From DASPHG01 sp963748315 (GTDB lineage Bacteria > Actinomycetota > Thermoleophilia > Solirubrobacterales > Thermoleophilaceae): a stretch of DNA of 64,000 bases. Positions 45,568 to 55,288 of this stretch are shown here, in pieces. The stretch lies in NCBI GenBank assembly GCA_963748315.1, contig CAVVIK010000010.1, positions 62,001 to 126,000 on the forward strand, written 5' to 3'. The translations under genes and the position numbers were made by a program. The notes beneath the pieces were generated by a model. That model was not told the DNA's origin. It made no database searches and saw nothing but the letters and a program-made list of their open reading frames with translations. Numbering within the stretch: position 1 is the first letter of the stretch; each line of letters opens with the position of its first letter.

Positions 45568-46542
45568 ATGGACGCGGGCGTCGACAACCGCCCCTGCGGG
45601 GGTAAGTACGGCGACACCGTCGCGGCGATCGGGCATACGCCGCTGGTCGAACTGAAGAGCCTCGCGCCGAAGCCAGGCGTGCGCATCTGGGCGAAGCTCG
45701 AGAGCCACAACCCGACGGGCTCCGTCAAGGATCGCGTCGCGCGGTCGCTGATCGAGGACGCCGAGGCGCGCGGGGCGATCGAGCCGGGCAAGACGATCCT
45801 CGAGCCGACGTCGGGCAACACCGGCATCTCGCTCGCGATGATCTGCCGGCGCAAGGGTTACCCGCTCAAAGTCGTGATGCCCTCGAACGTCACGGAGGAG
45901 CGCACGCAGCTCCTGCAGATGTACGGCGCCGAGATCGTGTACTCACCGGGAGAGCAGGGTTCGAACGGCGCCGTTGCGATGGCGCTCGAGATGGCGGAGT
46001 CCGAGTCCTCGTACTACATGCCGTATCAGTACGGCAACGAGGCGAACCCGCGCGCGCACTACGACGGCACCGCCGTCGAGATCCTCGATGAGCTCGACGA
46101 CGTTGCGGCGTTCGTGGGCGGCCTCGGTACAGGGGGCACGCTCATGGGCACCGGCCGGCGGCTCAAGGAGGCGGACCCCAACACGCTGGTCGTCGCGGCA
46201 GAGCCGCTTCAGGGAGAGCTCGTGCAGGGGCTGCGCTCGCTCGACGACGGCTTCATCCCGCCGATCATCGACCTTGCATTGCTCGACCGGAAGATCTTCG
46301 TCTCGAACCGCGACGCGGTCGTCTGGACGAAGAAGCTGATCGAGGAGGAGGGGATCTTCGCCGGGGTCTCGAGCGGGGCCGTCGCCGCCATCTCACACCG
46401 CGTCGCGGCCGACCTCGACGGGGGCAACGTCGTGACGGTTTTCCCCGACGGCGGATGGAAGTATCTCTCCTCGGGCGTGTATACAAAGACGCTCGAAGAA
46501 CTCGAGGCCGACGGCACCCTCGAGACGGCCTCGTTCTGGTAG
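45568..46542 (+). CDS. cysM: Cysteine synthase (CysM type)
   Basis: 324 residues. PLP lysine in SHNPTGSVKDRVA, substrate loop EPTSGNTGISLA, phosphate-binding GGLGTGGTLMGTG. CysM of M. tuberculosis uses O-phosphoserine and the thiocarboxylate of CysO, a route that resists oxidative stress; the operon context supports the same here. The C-terminal TASFW resembles the mobile tail of that enzyme. ATG 45568 lies 8 nt after TAGCCT at 45554-45559. Confidence 0.88.
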   Translation: MDAGVDNRPCGGKYGDTVAAIGHTPLVELKSLAPKPGVRIWAKLESHNPTGSVKDRVARSLIEDAEARGAIEPGKTILEPTSGNTGISLAMICRRKGYPLKVVMPSNVTEERTQLLQMYGAEIVYSPGEQGSNGAVAMALEMAESESSYYMPYQYGNEANPRAHYDGTAVEILDELDDVAAFVGGLGTGGTLMGTGRRLKEADPNTLVVAAEPLQGELVQGLRSLDDGFIPPIIDLALLDRKIFVSNRDAVVWTKKLIEEEGIFAGVSSGAVAAISHRVAADLDGGNVVTVFPDGGWKYLSSGVYTKTLEELEADGTLETASFW

Positions 46543-46546
46543 TCGG

Positions 46547-46723
46547 CTAGCGCCGGTCGTCCTCGTCGTCCTCGTCGTCGCGGTGGTCCGACGAGAGCGC
46601 CGCGCGGAACTCGCGCATCCCGCGCCCGAGCGAGCGCGCCATCTCGGGCAGGCGCTGCGGCCCGAGCACGATCAGCGCGATCACGAGCAAGACGATCATC
46701 TCGAGCGGGCTGATGTTGAACAC
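46547..46723 (-). CDS. tatA: TatA/TatB-like twin-arginine translocase subunit
   Basis: 58 residues. GTG 46723 gives MFNISPLEMIVLLVIALIVLG, one transmembrane helix, then the hinge LGPQRLPEMARSLGRGMREF and a very acidic tail (DDEDDEDD). This is the TatA/TatB plan, here with a short tail. It would help form the pore for folded proteins. It starts 1 bp after the end of the histidine kinase gene and is probably cotranscribed with it. No TatC is in the window. Confidence 0.82.
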   Translation of the reverse strand: MFNISPLEMIVLLVIALIVLGPQRLPEMARSLGRGMREFRAALSSDHRDDEDDEDDRR

Positions 46724-46724
46724 G

Positions 46725-48212
46725 TCAGCTCCGGCGCACTCGCGCGGGCTCGGGGATGCCGTTCGGCAGGATCACCTCGACCGTCGTCCCCTCGCCGGGC
46801 GCCGACTGCACGTTCAGCGTGCCGTCCATGCCGGCCGCACGTTCGCGCATGCTGGTCAGGCCGAAGCTGTCCCGTTTGGGCGCGTTCGTCGGCGTAAAGC
46901 CGCGCCCGTCGTCGACGATCGCCACCCGCAGGCGGTCGTCGGCGCTGATCTCGATGCGCACGACGTCCGCCTGTCCGTGGCGCACCGCGTTCGACGTTGC
47001 CTCGCGCACGATCCGCTCGAGTGACTGGCGCGCGGCGGTGGCGATCTCCGGGTCGCCGGTGCAGTCGACCTCGACGCGCGCGCCCATGCGCAGCGCCATC
47101 GCCTCCGCACCCCGTCGAAGCGTGACCTCGAGCGGTTCGCCGACCGGCGTCGTCAACGACGAGATCGCCATCCGCGCTTCGCCCAGCGCGCGTTCGGCGG
47201 CGGTGGCCATGCGCATCACGCCGCGGTCCGTCGTGCCGCTGAGCCGGGACCCCTCGCTGCGGATGAACGCGAGCTCCTGGGCGAGCCCGTCATGCAGCTC
47301 GCGCGCTAGCCGTCGGCGCTCTTCGAACACGGCGGCATCGGCCGCCCCGCGCTGGTAGGCGAGCATCTCGCGGCTGATTCCGATCAGGAGGGCGAAGTAG
47401 GCAGCGAGCCTGAACACGTCTCCGACATAGACCCACTCCGAGTACAGCGACGGGAAGAGGAAGTAGTTCAGCCGGGCGAGCGCCGACAGTGCGGCCGAGA
47501 GCGCCACCCAGACGAGCAGAGCGTCGCGCTCTCGCTCCGACCGTCTGAGAAAGCCGATCGCGGCGAGCGCGTACAGGAACAGGGTCGCGACCTGGAATGA
47601 GAGCACGAGCCAGTGGCCGACGATCCGGGGCCTGCTCGCCGAGTCCGGGGACAGCGCGGGGTCGACGCCCTGGGGCATGTCTGTTGCGAAGAGCCAGCCG
47701 AGGATCGCGACGAGTCCGACGACGACGGCGACCCCCGCGAGCGCTTGGATAAGTGAGCGCCGCGGTGCGGTAAGGCGTTGCGGCGCGAGGACGGCGGCGA
47801 CCGCAAATGCGGCTGCGCCCAGGAAACGGCCGGTCGCCGGGACCCAGGTCGCGAACTTGCCCGGGTTCTCGTCGACGAGTGCTGGGATGACCGAGAAACA
47901 GAGGTTGGTGAGCGACAGCAGAGCAAGCGCTGCGCAGAGGAGCACATCCGTGCGCGAGTGCCCGCGCAGCGCGCGTCCGCCGAACAGAACCGCCGCGAGC
48001 CCGGGGATGAGGAACGCGGCTGTCTCGATTGCGACGTGTGTCTCGTCGCTGCGGTAGGCGAACTTGAGGCCAGGGACGGCGATGACGATGAGCGTCGCGA
48101 GCACGCCGAGCGCCACCGCGCCACCGATGATCCGGTTGCCGCGGTCGACGAATCGGCGGCGTGGTACCCCGTCTGGGTACGGTCCCGCAGAAAATGTTGC
48201 TTCTACTCCCAC
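46725..48212 (-). CDS. Sensor histidine kinase (NarX/DegS type)
   Basis: 495 residues. About eight hydrophobic segments in the first 280 residues form a large membrane sensor domain. A HisKA_3 box follows (RRLARELHDGLAQELAFI, phosphoacceptor His) and a HATPase with REATSNAVRHGQA, DDGRGFTP and FGLTSMRERA. It autophosphorylates and passes phosphate to the response regulator encoded divergently 51 bp away. GTG 48212. The signal is unknown, but the many-helix sensor suggests a membrane or lipid-soluble cue. Confidence 0.88.
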   Translation of the reverse strand: MGVEATFSAGPYPDGVPRRRFVDRGNRIIGGAVALGVLATLIVIAVPGLKFAYRSDETHVAIETAAFLIPGLAAVLFGGRALRGHSRTDVLLCAALALLSLTNLCFSVIPALVDENPGKFATWVPATGRFLGAAAFAVAAVLAPQRLTAPRRSLIQALAGVAVVVGLVAILGWLFATDMPQGVDPALSPDSASRPRIVGHWLVLSFQVATLFLYALAAIGFLRRSERERDALLVWVALSAALSALARLNYFLFPSLYSEWVYVGDVFRLAAYFALLIGISREMLAYQRGAADAAVFEERRRLARELHDGLAQELAFIRSEGSRLSGTTDRGVMRMATAAERALGEARMAISSLTTPVGEPLEVTLRRGAEAMALRMGARVEVDCTGDPEIATAARQSLERIVREATSNAVRHGQADVVRIEISADDRLRVAIVDDGRGFTPTNAPKRDSFGLTSMRERAAGMDGTLNVQSAPGEGTTVEVILPNGIPEPARVRRS

Positions 48213-48263
48213 GTCTCGGTCGGTCGATGCTACTTTCGAAGTGCGGGGGGACGGGGCTGAGAC

Positions 48264-48917
48264 TTGGATACTGACAGCGAGATCAGCGTCCTCCTAGCCG
48301 AGGATCACGCCCTCTTTCGGCAGGGCCTCCGAGAGCTGCTCGACACCGCCGGCCTCAGTGTTATCGGCGAAGCCTCCGACGGCGTCAACGCGGTGCGACT
48401 TGCAGGCGAGCTCCGGCCCGACGTCGTCGTGATGGACCTCAACATGCCGCGCATGGATGGCATCGACGCGACGAGCGAGATCATGAAGTTCGACCGTCCG
48501 CCGGTCGTACTCGTTCTCACGGTGTCGACCACGAACGACGACGTGCTGGATGCGATCGCCGCCGGTGCGTCGGGCTACCTGTTGAAGGACGCCGACGCCG
48601 ACGAGATCGTCAACGCGGTTCGTACGGCGAGCACCGGCAGCTCCCCGCTGTCGCCGACGATCGCCGGCGCAGTGGTGCGACGCGTGCGCGAGCAGAGCAG
48701 CAACATCGAACAGCCCGAGGACCTGCTTGCGTTGAGCGAACGCGAGCGGGAGATACTGCGACTCGTCGCGCAGGGTCGCGACAACACCGAGATCGCGCGC
48801 GAGCTCTACCTGAGTCCGAGCACTGTGAAGAACCACGTGTCGAGCATCCTCGACAAGCTCGGGGTCGACAGCCGTGTGCAGGCGGCGGTGCGCGCCGCGC
48901 GCGCCGGGATCGTCTAG
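48264..48917 (+). CDS. NarL/FixJ-family response regulator
   Basis: 217 residues. Receiver domain with acidic pair LLAEDHALF, phosphoacceptor Asp in VVVMDLNMPRMDGI, and Lys in GYLLKDADADE. A C-terminal LuxR-type HTH follows (LSEREREILRLVAQGRDNTEIARELYLS, VKNHVSSILDKLGV). TTG 48264. It pairs with the divergent kinase. The first of three paralogous palindromic leaders lies 0.5 kb downstream, so these surface genes are plausible targets; this is an inference. Confidence 0.9.
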   Translation: MDTDSEISVLLAEDHALFRQGLRELLDTAGLSVIGEASDGVNAVRLAGELRPDVVVMDLNMPRMDGIDATSEIMKFDRPPVVLVLTVSTTNDDVLDAIAAGASGYLLKDADADEIVNAVRTASTGSSPLSPTIAGAVVRRVREQSSNIEQPEDLLALSEREREILRLVAQGRDNTEIARELYLSPSTVKNHVSSILDKLGVDSRVQAAVRAARAGIV

Positions 48918-49270
48918 CGGCGGCGGAAGCGGCGGCGGGGCGGCTCGTCGGGCCGCTCGTCCTGCGCGTAGTCGACAGCGGCGCGCAGCTCCTTGACGAG
49001 CTGCTTCAGCTTCGCGAGCTCGACGACGAGCTCGTCGCCGCGCAACGCGAGTGTCGCGGCGTCGCGGGCGGCGTCCGGGTCCTCGAGGCTGTCGAGAGCG
49101 GCCGCCGTCATGCGGCGCTTCACGCGCAGCCGCTCGGTCTCCAGCGCGAGCACTGCCGCACAGCCATCCGTGTAGAGGTCGTTGATCTCCCGCTGTGACG
49201 GCGAAGACTCGTTCCCGCGGTAGCGCTCGAGCAACGCCTCAATGCGATCTTGAAGCGCTAGGGACGTCAC
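48914..49270 (-). CDS. Coiled-coil protein of unknown function
   Basis: 118 residues, charged and helical (LQDRIEALLERYRGNESS, TERLRVKRRMTAAALDSLED, VVELAKLKQLVKELRAAV), ending in a basic PPRRRFRRR. No membrane segment. GTG 49270 is preceded by GAGGGTGAG; a longer ORF to 49336 lacks a better start. The gene overlaps the response-regulator stop by 4 bp in convergent orientation. Confidence 0.55.
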   Translation of the reverse strand: MTSLALQDRIEALLERYRGNESSPSQREINDLYTDGCAAVLALETERLRVKRRMTAAALDSLEDPDAARDAATLALRGDELVVELAKLKQLVKELRAAVDYAQDERPDEPPRRRFRRR

Positions 49271-49444
49271 CGACTCACCCTCGTAAACGTCCTGGGGGTC
49301 CGGCAGGTTGGGTCGTTGTGCGCGGGCTGGTTGCATCGGTTTTCACAGGTTCGGCTATGAGCGGACGAAAGCCATAGGCCGACCGGCCTTTTTCGCCGTT
49401 CATGGCGGTGAACATCCGGTGAACGTGGGGCCGGCACGGGGGCG

Positions 49445-49566
49445 CCGTTCAGGCGCCTGATCGGTCCGCTTAGCCGGCTGAACGGAGTTTCCACCCGGGT
49501 GGCCCATTGCGCCATCCGGGCGCCCGGAAGATGCTGGACTCTGACCCTCCGAAAGGACTCGCACGG
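49445..49566 (+). promoter_or_regulatory. Paralogous leader A with palindromic site
   Basis: GTTCAGGCGCCTGATC at 49447-49462 (one mismatch from a perfect palindrome) is followed by CTGAACGG at 49478-49485, the inverse of CCGTTCAG at 49445. Then come GTTTCC, GGTGGCCCATTGCG and the ribosome-binding GAAAGGA. The same order occurs before genes B and C. Further GTTCA/TGAAC half-sites lie just upstream at about 49400-49430. The 49271-49444 stretch holds no gene that I can support. Confidence 0.7.
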
Positions 49567-52500
49567 ATGCGCATCTGTTCTTTGGCCGCCGGACGCTGTC
49601 CCGCTAGCGCCGTGTCGCGATCTGCGCCCTCCCGGGCGTCGCGGCAGCGAACGTCTTCTCCGAGCTCGACGAGCCGGCGACGATCGAGTCGGTCCCGACG
49701 ATCAGCATCGCGACGGACAAGGCGGACTACGCGCCGGGCGAGCTGGTGACAGTGACCGGCAGCGGATGGCAGCCGGGCGAGAGCGTTGCGCTCGACGTCG
49801 TCGACGACGGCAGCGGCGACCAGCCGTGGCAGTACGGCGTGGTCGTTATGGCGGACGACCGAGGGCGATGTAGTCGACAGCTTCAACCTTCCCGAATGGT
49901 TCGTTCCGCTGTATCTGGTGACGGCGACCGGCGAGTACTCAGGCGTCGCGACGACGTCATTCACCGATGCCGTTCTGCCGGCGAGGGGTTGCGCCGACCC
50001 CGGGGTCGGCAACCCGATCGACGTGACCACCACCGTCGACGAGCTGAACACCGCACTAGTAACCGGGAACGGCTGCTCGCTCCGTGAGGCGGGTCACCGC
50101 CGCCAATGCCGACGTGGGCGCAGACAGCATCGCCTTGGACGCGAACAGCACCTACACGCTGACGATCTCGAATGGCGGTACGCCCAACGAGAACGCGTCC
50201 GCCACCGGCGACCTCGACGTCAGCCGCAGCCTCACGATCAGCGGTCCCGCCGGCGGTACTGCCACGACCATCATCGAGGTGGACTCGCCAACGTTGGTCG
50301 ACCGCGTGATCGAGGTACGTGACAACGCTGGGATCACGCTGAATCTGAACAACCTGACGATTCGCGACGGGCTCAGCGTGACCAACACCGACGGTGGAGG
50401 CATCTTCGTCAACGGCAACAGGAACCTGAACCTGAACTCGGTCGTCGTGACGAATAACGAGGCGCAGGGCAACAGCTTCGGAGGTGGGATCGCCCACAAC
50501 AGCCCTGGTACGGCGACGCTGACGAATTCCGTGGTGAGCAATAACAAGGCGGGCGGTAACGGGGCGGGCATCCGTAGTGAGGGCCCCCTGACCATCACCG
50601 ACTCAACTGTCCGCGACAACAGTCACACCGGCACCACGGCGCGGACCGGCGGCGGGATCCTGCACCTGACTGCCGGCAGCATGACTTTGACGGACTCCAC
50701 GGTAAGCGGCAACACGGCGACGGGCGATGGTGGAGGCATTTGGACCACCCGCCCCGCGACGCTGACAAACGTCACCGTGACGAACAACGCCGCTGGAGGT
50801 ACGGGCAGCGGTGGCGGCATGTTCATCGACGGCAATATCTCGACGCTGCTCAACGCCACGATTAGCCACAACGTGGCGGGCGGGAGCGGCGATGGCATCA
50901 GGCGGCAGACGGGAACCGCTCGGCTGAGGAACACGATCGTTGCGAACAACGATGACGGCGGCTCGGCACAGAACTGCAGCAGCACGAACTTCAACAACAC
51001 CGTCGGCGCGACGAATGCGATCGTCAACGAGACAAGCAACCTCGACAACGGGACGAGCTGTAGCTTCGGCACCGCCAACAACAGTCAGAGCAGTCCCTCT
51101 ATCGCGGGCCTCGGCTCGCTGCAGAACAATGGCGGACCGACGTTTACACGCGCGCTCGGTAGCAACAGTGACGCGCTCGACGCGGGCAGCAACCCGGACT
51201 GTCCGGCCGAGGATCAGCGAGGCGTTGCGCGCCCGCAGCCGTCGGGCGGCCAGTGCGACATCGGCGCGTACGAGAGCGACGCGCAGACGATCACGGTCGA
51301 CAAGGACTTCTCGGATGACGGCTCGGGCGAAGTCACGATCACGCTGACCTGCGAGTCGGGCACGGTCACGGACACCGACAACACGGCAACCGAAGGCGAT
51401 GACGCAGAGTTCAGCGTCAGCGGCTTCACGTCGGGTGACACGTGTGACGCGTCGGAGGGCACTGCACCTGCCGGTTACTCGAAGAACGAGTCGGACTGCC
51501 AGGACCTCGTACTCGGGACCGATACGAGCTGCCAGATCGTCAACACGACGACGACGACGATCACGGTCGACAAGGACTTCTCCGACAACGGGTCGGGCGA
51601 GGTGACGGTGACGTTGACGTGTGACTCGGGCACCGTGACGAACACCGACAACACGGCGACCGAAGGCGATGACGCCGAGTTCAAGGTCGACGGCTTCACG
51701 CCAGGTGACACCTGTGACGCGTCCGAGGGCGCCGCGCCGGCGGGTTACTCGAAGGACGAGTCGGATTGCGAGGACCTGGTGCTCGGGACGGATACGAGCT
51801 GTCAGATCGTCAACACGACGACGACGACGATCACGGTCGACAAGGACTTCTCCGACGATGGCAGCGGCGAGGTGACGATCACGCTGACGTGTGATTCGGG
51901 TGTCGTGACCGAGGACGACAACACGGCGACGGAGTCGGATGACGCGACCTTCACGGTCGATGGGTTCACGCCCGGTGATGAGTGCGACGCGTCCGAGGAC
52001 TCGGCGCCGGCCGGTTACACGAAGGACGAGTCGGACTGTCAGGACCTCGTGCTGGGGACGGATACCGGCTGCGAGATCGAGAACGTGACGACGACGACGA
52101 TCACGGTCGACAAGGACTTCTCGGACGATGGCAGCGGCGAGGTGACGATCACCTTGACGTGCGACTCCGGTGATGTGACCGAGGACGACAACACGGCGAC
52201 GGAGTCGGATGACGCGACGTTCACGGTCGACGGCTTCACCCCTGGCGACACGTGTGATGCGTCGGAGGGCGCCGCGCCGACGGGGTATTCGAAGGACGAG
52301 TCGGACTGTCAGGACCTGGTGCTGGGGACGGATACCGGCTGCGATCGAGAACGTGACGACGACGACGATCACGGTCGACAAGGACTTCTCGGATGACGGC
52401 TCGGGTGAGGTGACGATCACCTTGACGTGCGATTCGGGTGTCGTGACCGAGGACGACAACACGGCGACGGAGTCGGATGACGCGACCTTCACGGTCGATG

Positions 52501-55127
52501 GATTCACGCCGGGTGATGAGTGCGACGCGTCCGAAGGGTCGGCCCCGACCGGTTACACGAAGGACGAGTCGGACTGTCAGGACCTGGTGCTCGGGACGGA
52601 TACCGGCTGCGAGATCGAGAACACGCTGAACACGACGACGATCACGGTCGACAAGGACTTCTCGGATGACGGCTCGGGCGAGGTCACGATCCAGCTCACG
52701 TGCGATTCGGGTGTCGTGACCGAGGACGACAACACGGCGACGGAGTCGGATGACGCCCAGTTCACGGTCGATGGGTTCACGCCCGGTGATGAGTGCGATG
52801 CGTCCGAGGGCTCGGCCCCGACCGGTTATTCGAAGGACGAGTCGGATTGCGAGGACCTGGTGCTCGGGACGGATACGAGCTGTCAGATCGTCAACACGAC
52901 GACGACGACGATCACGGTCGACAAGGACTTCTCCGACGATGGCTCCGGCGAAGTCACGATCACCCTGACCTGCGACTCGGGCACCGTGACGAACACCGAC
53001 AACACGGCGACCGAGTCGGATGATGCCCAATTCAAGGTCGATGGGTTCACCCCCGGCGACACGTGTGACGCGTCGGAGGGCGCCGCGCCGACCGGGTATT
53101 CGAAGAACGAGTCGGACTGCGAGGACCTGGTGCTCGGGACGGATACGAGCTGTCAGATCGTCAACACGACGACGACGACGATCACGGTCGACAAGGACTT
53201 CTCGGATGACGGCTCGGGTGAGGTGACGATCACCTTGACGTGCGACTCCGGTGATGTGACCGAGGACGACAACACGGCGACGGAGTCGGATGATGCCCAG
53301 TTCACGGTCGATGGGTTCACGCCCGGTGATGAGTGCGATGCATCCGAAGGGTCGGCCCCGACCGGTTACACGAAGGACGAGTCGGACTGTCAGGACCTGG
53401 TGCTCGGGACGGATACCGGCTGCGAGATCGAGAACACGCTGAACACGACGACGATCACGGTCGACAAGGACTTCTCGGATGACGGCTCGGGCGAGGTCAC
53501 GATCCAGCTCACGTGCGATTCGGGTGTCGTGACCGAGGACGACAACACGGCGACGGAGTCGGATGACGCCCAGTTCACGGTCGATGGGTTCACGCCCGGT
53601 GATGAGTGCGATGCATCCGAAGGGTCGGCCCCTACCGGTTACACGAAGGACGAGTCGGACTGTCAGGACCTGGTGCTGGGGACGGATACCGGCTGCGAGA
53701 TCGAGAACACGCTGAACACGACGACGATCACGGTCGACAAGGACTTCTCCGACAACAGCTCGGGTGAGGTGACGATCACGCTGACGTGCGACTCCGGTGA
53801 TGTGACCGAGGACGACAACACGGCGACGGAGTCGGATGATGCCCAGTTCACGGTCGATGGGTTCACGCCCGGTGATGAGTGCGACGCGACGGAAGGCTCA
53901 GAGCCGGCCGGTTACACGAAGGACGAGTCGGACTGTCAGGACCTCGTGCTCGGAACGGATACGAGCTGCAAGATCGTCAACGCGCTGAACGTGACGAACG
54001 TCAACGTGGCCAAGGACTTCCAGCCGGACAGCAATGTCCAGGTGACGGTGTCGCTGAACTGCGAGTCCGGGGTTGTGACGCACACCGACAACACCGCGAC
54101 GGAGATCCCGGCGGATACCGCCAACTTCACGGTTACCGGCTTCAATACCGGCGATACCTGCGACGCGAGCGAGACTGGGGTGCCGGCCGGCTTCACGCCG
54201 GACACGACGGCATGTCAGAACATCTCGCTCGCCTCGAGCCCGGCGTCCTGCACGATCCGGAACGTTCAGTCGCAGACGCTCGTCACGGCCGGCGGTTGCT
54301 CATTCGATCGCGACACGTCGCGCAACCTCCAGCAGTTCCCGCTGATCTTCACACCCGACGGCGGTCCCACCTCGAAGCTGAGTGCGACCAACCCGGGCCA
54401 GTTCTTCATGAACGCGGCGTACTCGGGCTCGGCGAGCACCATGACGATCAACATCCCGTATCCCTTCGTCACGGTCGGGCCGAACGCCGTGAAGCTCTAC
54501 GGCGGCGTCACGAACACGACCTCCGGCGGAAAGACGTGCTTCACGCCGGAGAACGGTCTCGGCTCGGATCCAGTCAGGTCACGTGGAACTTCGGGCCCGG
54601 CGGGGCGGTCAACACATTCGGCCAGACGAAGCCGATCACAGTCAACGTGCCCTCAGGCGGGTTCGTCTACGTGCGAGTGCATCTCGCGTATGGCCTGCGG
54701 GGTGTGGCGGGCGGGTGTTCCGGTGCGGGCACGCCGCCGACCGCGACCTGCACGCTTCCGACCAATCCGCTCACCATCTCCGGCTACAAGACGTACCCGT
54801 TCTCCTTCGGGACGACCACGCCCGCTTTCAACGTGAACGGATCGATTGAGAGCTTCAACGTCTTCAAGAAGAACCCGGGCATCGGCGGCCTCGTGGTGCA
54901 GACCCGTCGGACACGCCGGTCTCGGGTGTCAACGTCCAGATCTCCAGGGCACGACGCCGAAGGCGACCGTCCAGACCGACGACGATGGCTGGTACATGTG
55001 GTCGTACAAGTACACGGGCAAGGCAACGAGCTTCACGGTGAAGCTGCCTGCGTATCCCGCGGTGCCGGCCCAGACGGTGACGCTCAAGTCGAACGGCTAC
55101 CTGTCGGTGCCGTTCACGCTCCCCTAG
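49567..55127 (+). CDS. Giant secreted repeat protein A (about six frameshifts)
   Basis: Reconstructed length about 1,850 residues. ATG 49567 follows the GAAAGGA site. After a short N-terminal segment comes an Ig-like domain (DKADYAPGELVTVTGSGW, about 49710-49960). A CSLREA motif then opens a right-handed beta-helix (50090-51270, repeated NxxxxGxGGGI turns), closed by the choice-of-anchor-Q ending DQRGVARPQ and CDIGAYE. Eleven 90-91-residue repeats follow (51290-54270), then a C-terminal domain shared with gene B (GGCSFDRD, NPGQFFMN, YVRVHLAYGL, SFNVFKKNPGIGGL, YKYTGKAT). Shifts lie near 49630, 49864, 50088, 52344, 54570, 54903 and 54945. Surface-exposed or released; no LPxTG. Probably an adhesin or sheath protein. 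Confidence 0.75.
51290..54270 (+). repeat. Tandem array of ten near-identical and one diverged 270-273-bp coding repeats
   Basis: Repeat starts (ATCACGGTCGACAAGG) at 51290, 51560, 51830, 52100, 52368, 52641, 52911, 53181, 53454 and 53727, plus a diverged copy at 54000. Most units are 270 bp; those ending in ENTLNTTT are 273 bp, and unit 4 is 268 bp because two bases are missing near 52344. Each unit encodes an acidic beta-domain with four cysteines: LTCDSG, DTCDASE, ESDCQDL, TSCQIVN. Near identity points to recent expansion or gene conversion. The domain is related to the single copy in gene B at about 59658-59935. Confidence 0.92.
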
Positions 55128-55168
55128 CGCAGAGGTTTTCGCAGCGCCGATGAGCGTCTGCACCCAGG

Positions 55169-55288
55169 CCGTTCAGACACCTGATCGGTTCGCGTAACGG
55201 CCTGAACGAATTTCTCACCCGAGGTGGCCCATTGCGCCATCGAAGTATCCGGAAGATGCTCGTTTTGGACCCTCGAAAGGACTTGCAA
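55169..55288 (+). promoter_or_regulatory. Paralogous leader B with palindromic site
   Basis: GTTCAGACACCTGATC at 55171-55186 and CTGAACG at 55202-55208 match leader A in order and spacing. GGTGGCCCATTGCG, GGAAGATGCT and the ribosome-binding GAAAGGACTTG follow. The start codon lies 118 nt after the palindrome begins (120 in A, 116 in C). Confidence 0.7.

Noticed and set aside
50603..52507. Long minus-strand open frame opposite the repeat array
   Set aside because: It mirrors the periodic repeats of the plus-strand gene, is Arg/Val-rich and has no domain or ribosome-binding site.
51290..54270. Regular 270-bp periodicity resembling a CRISPR or satellite array
   Set aside because: The whole unit is repeated and coding, without short repeats separated by unique spacers, and no cas genes are present.
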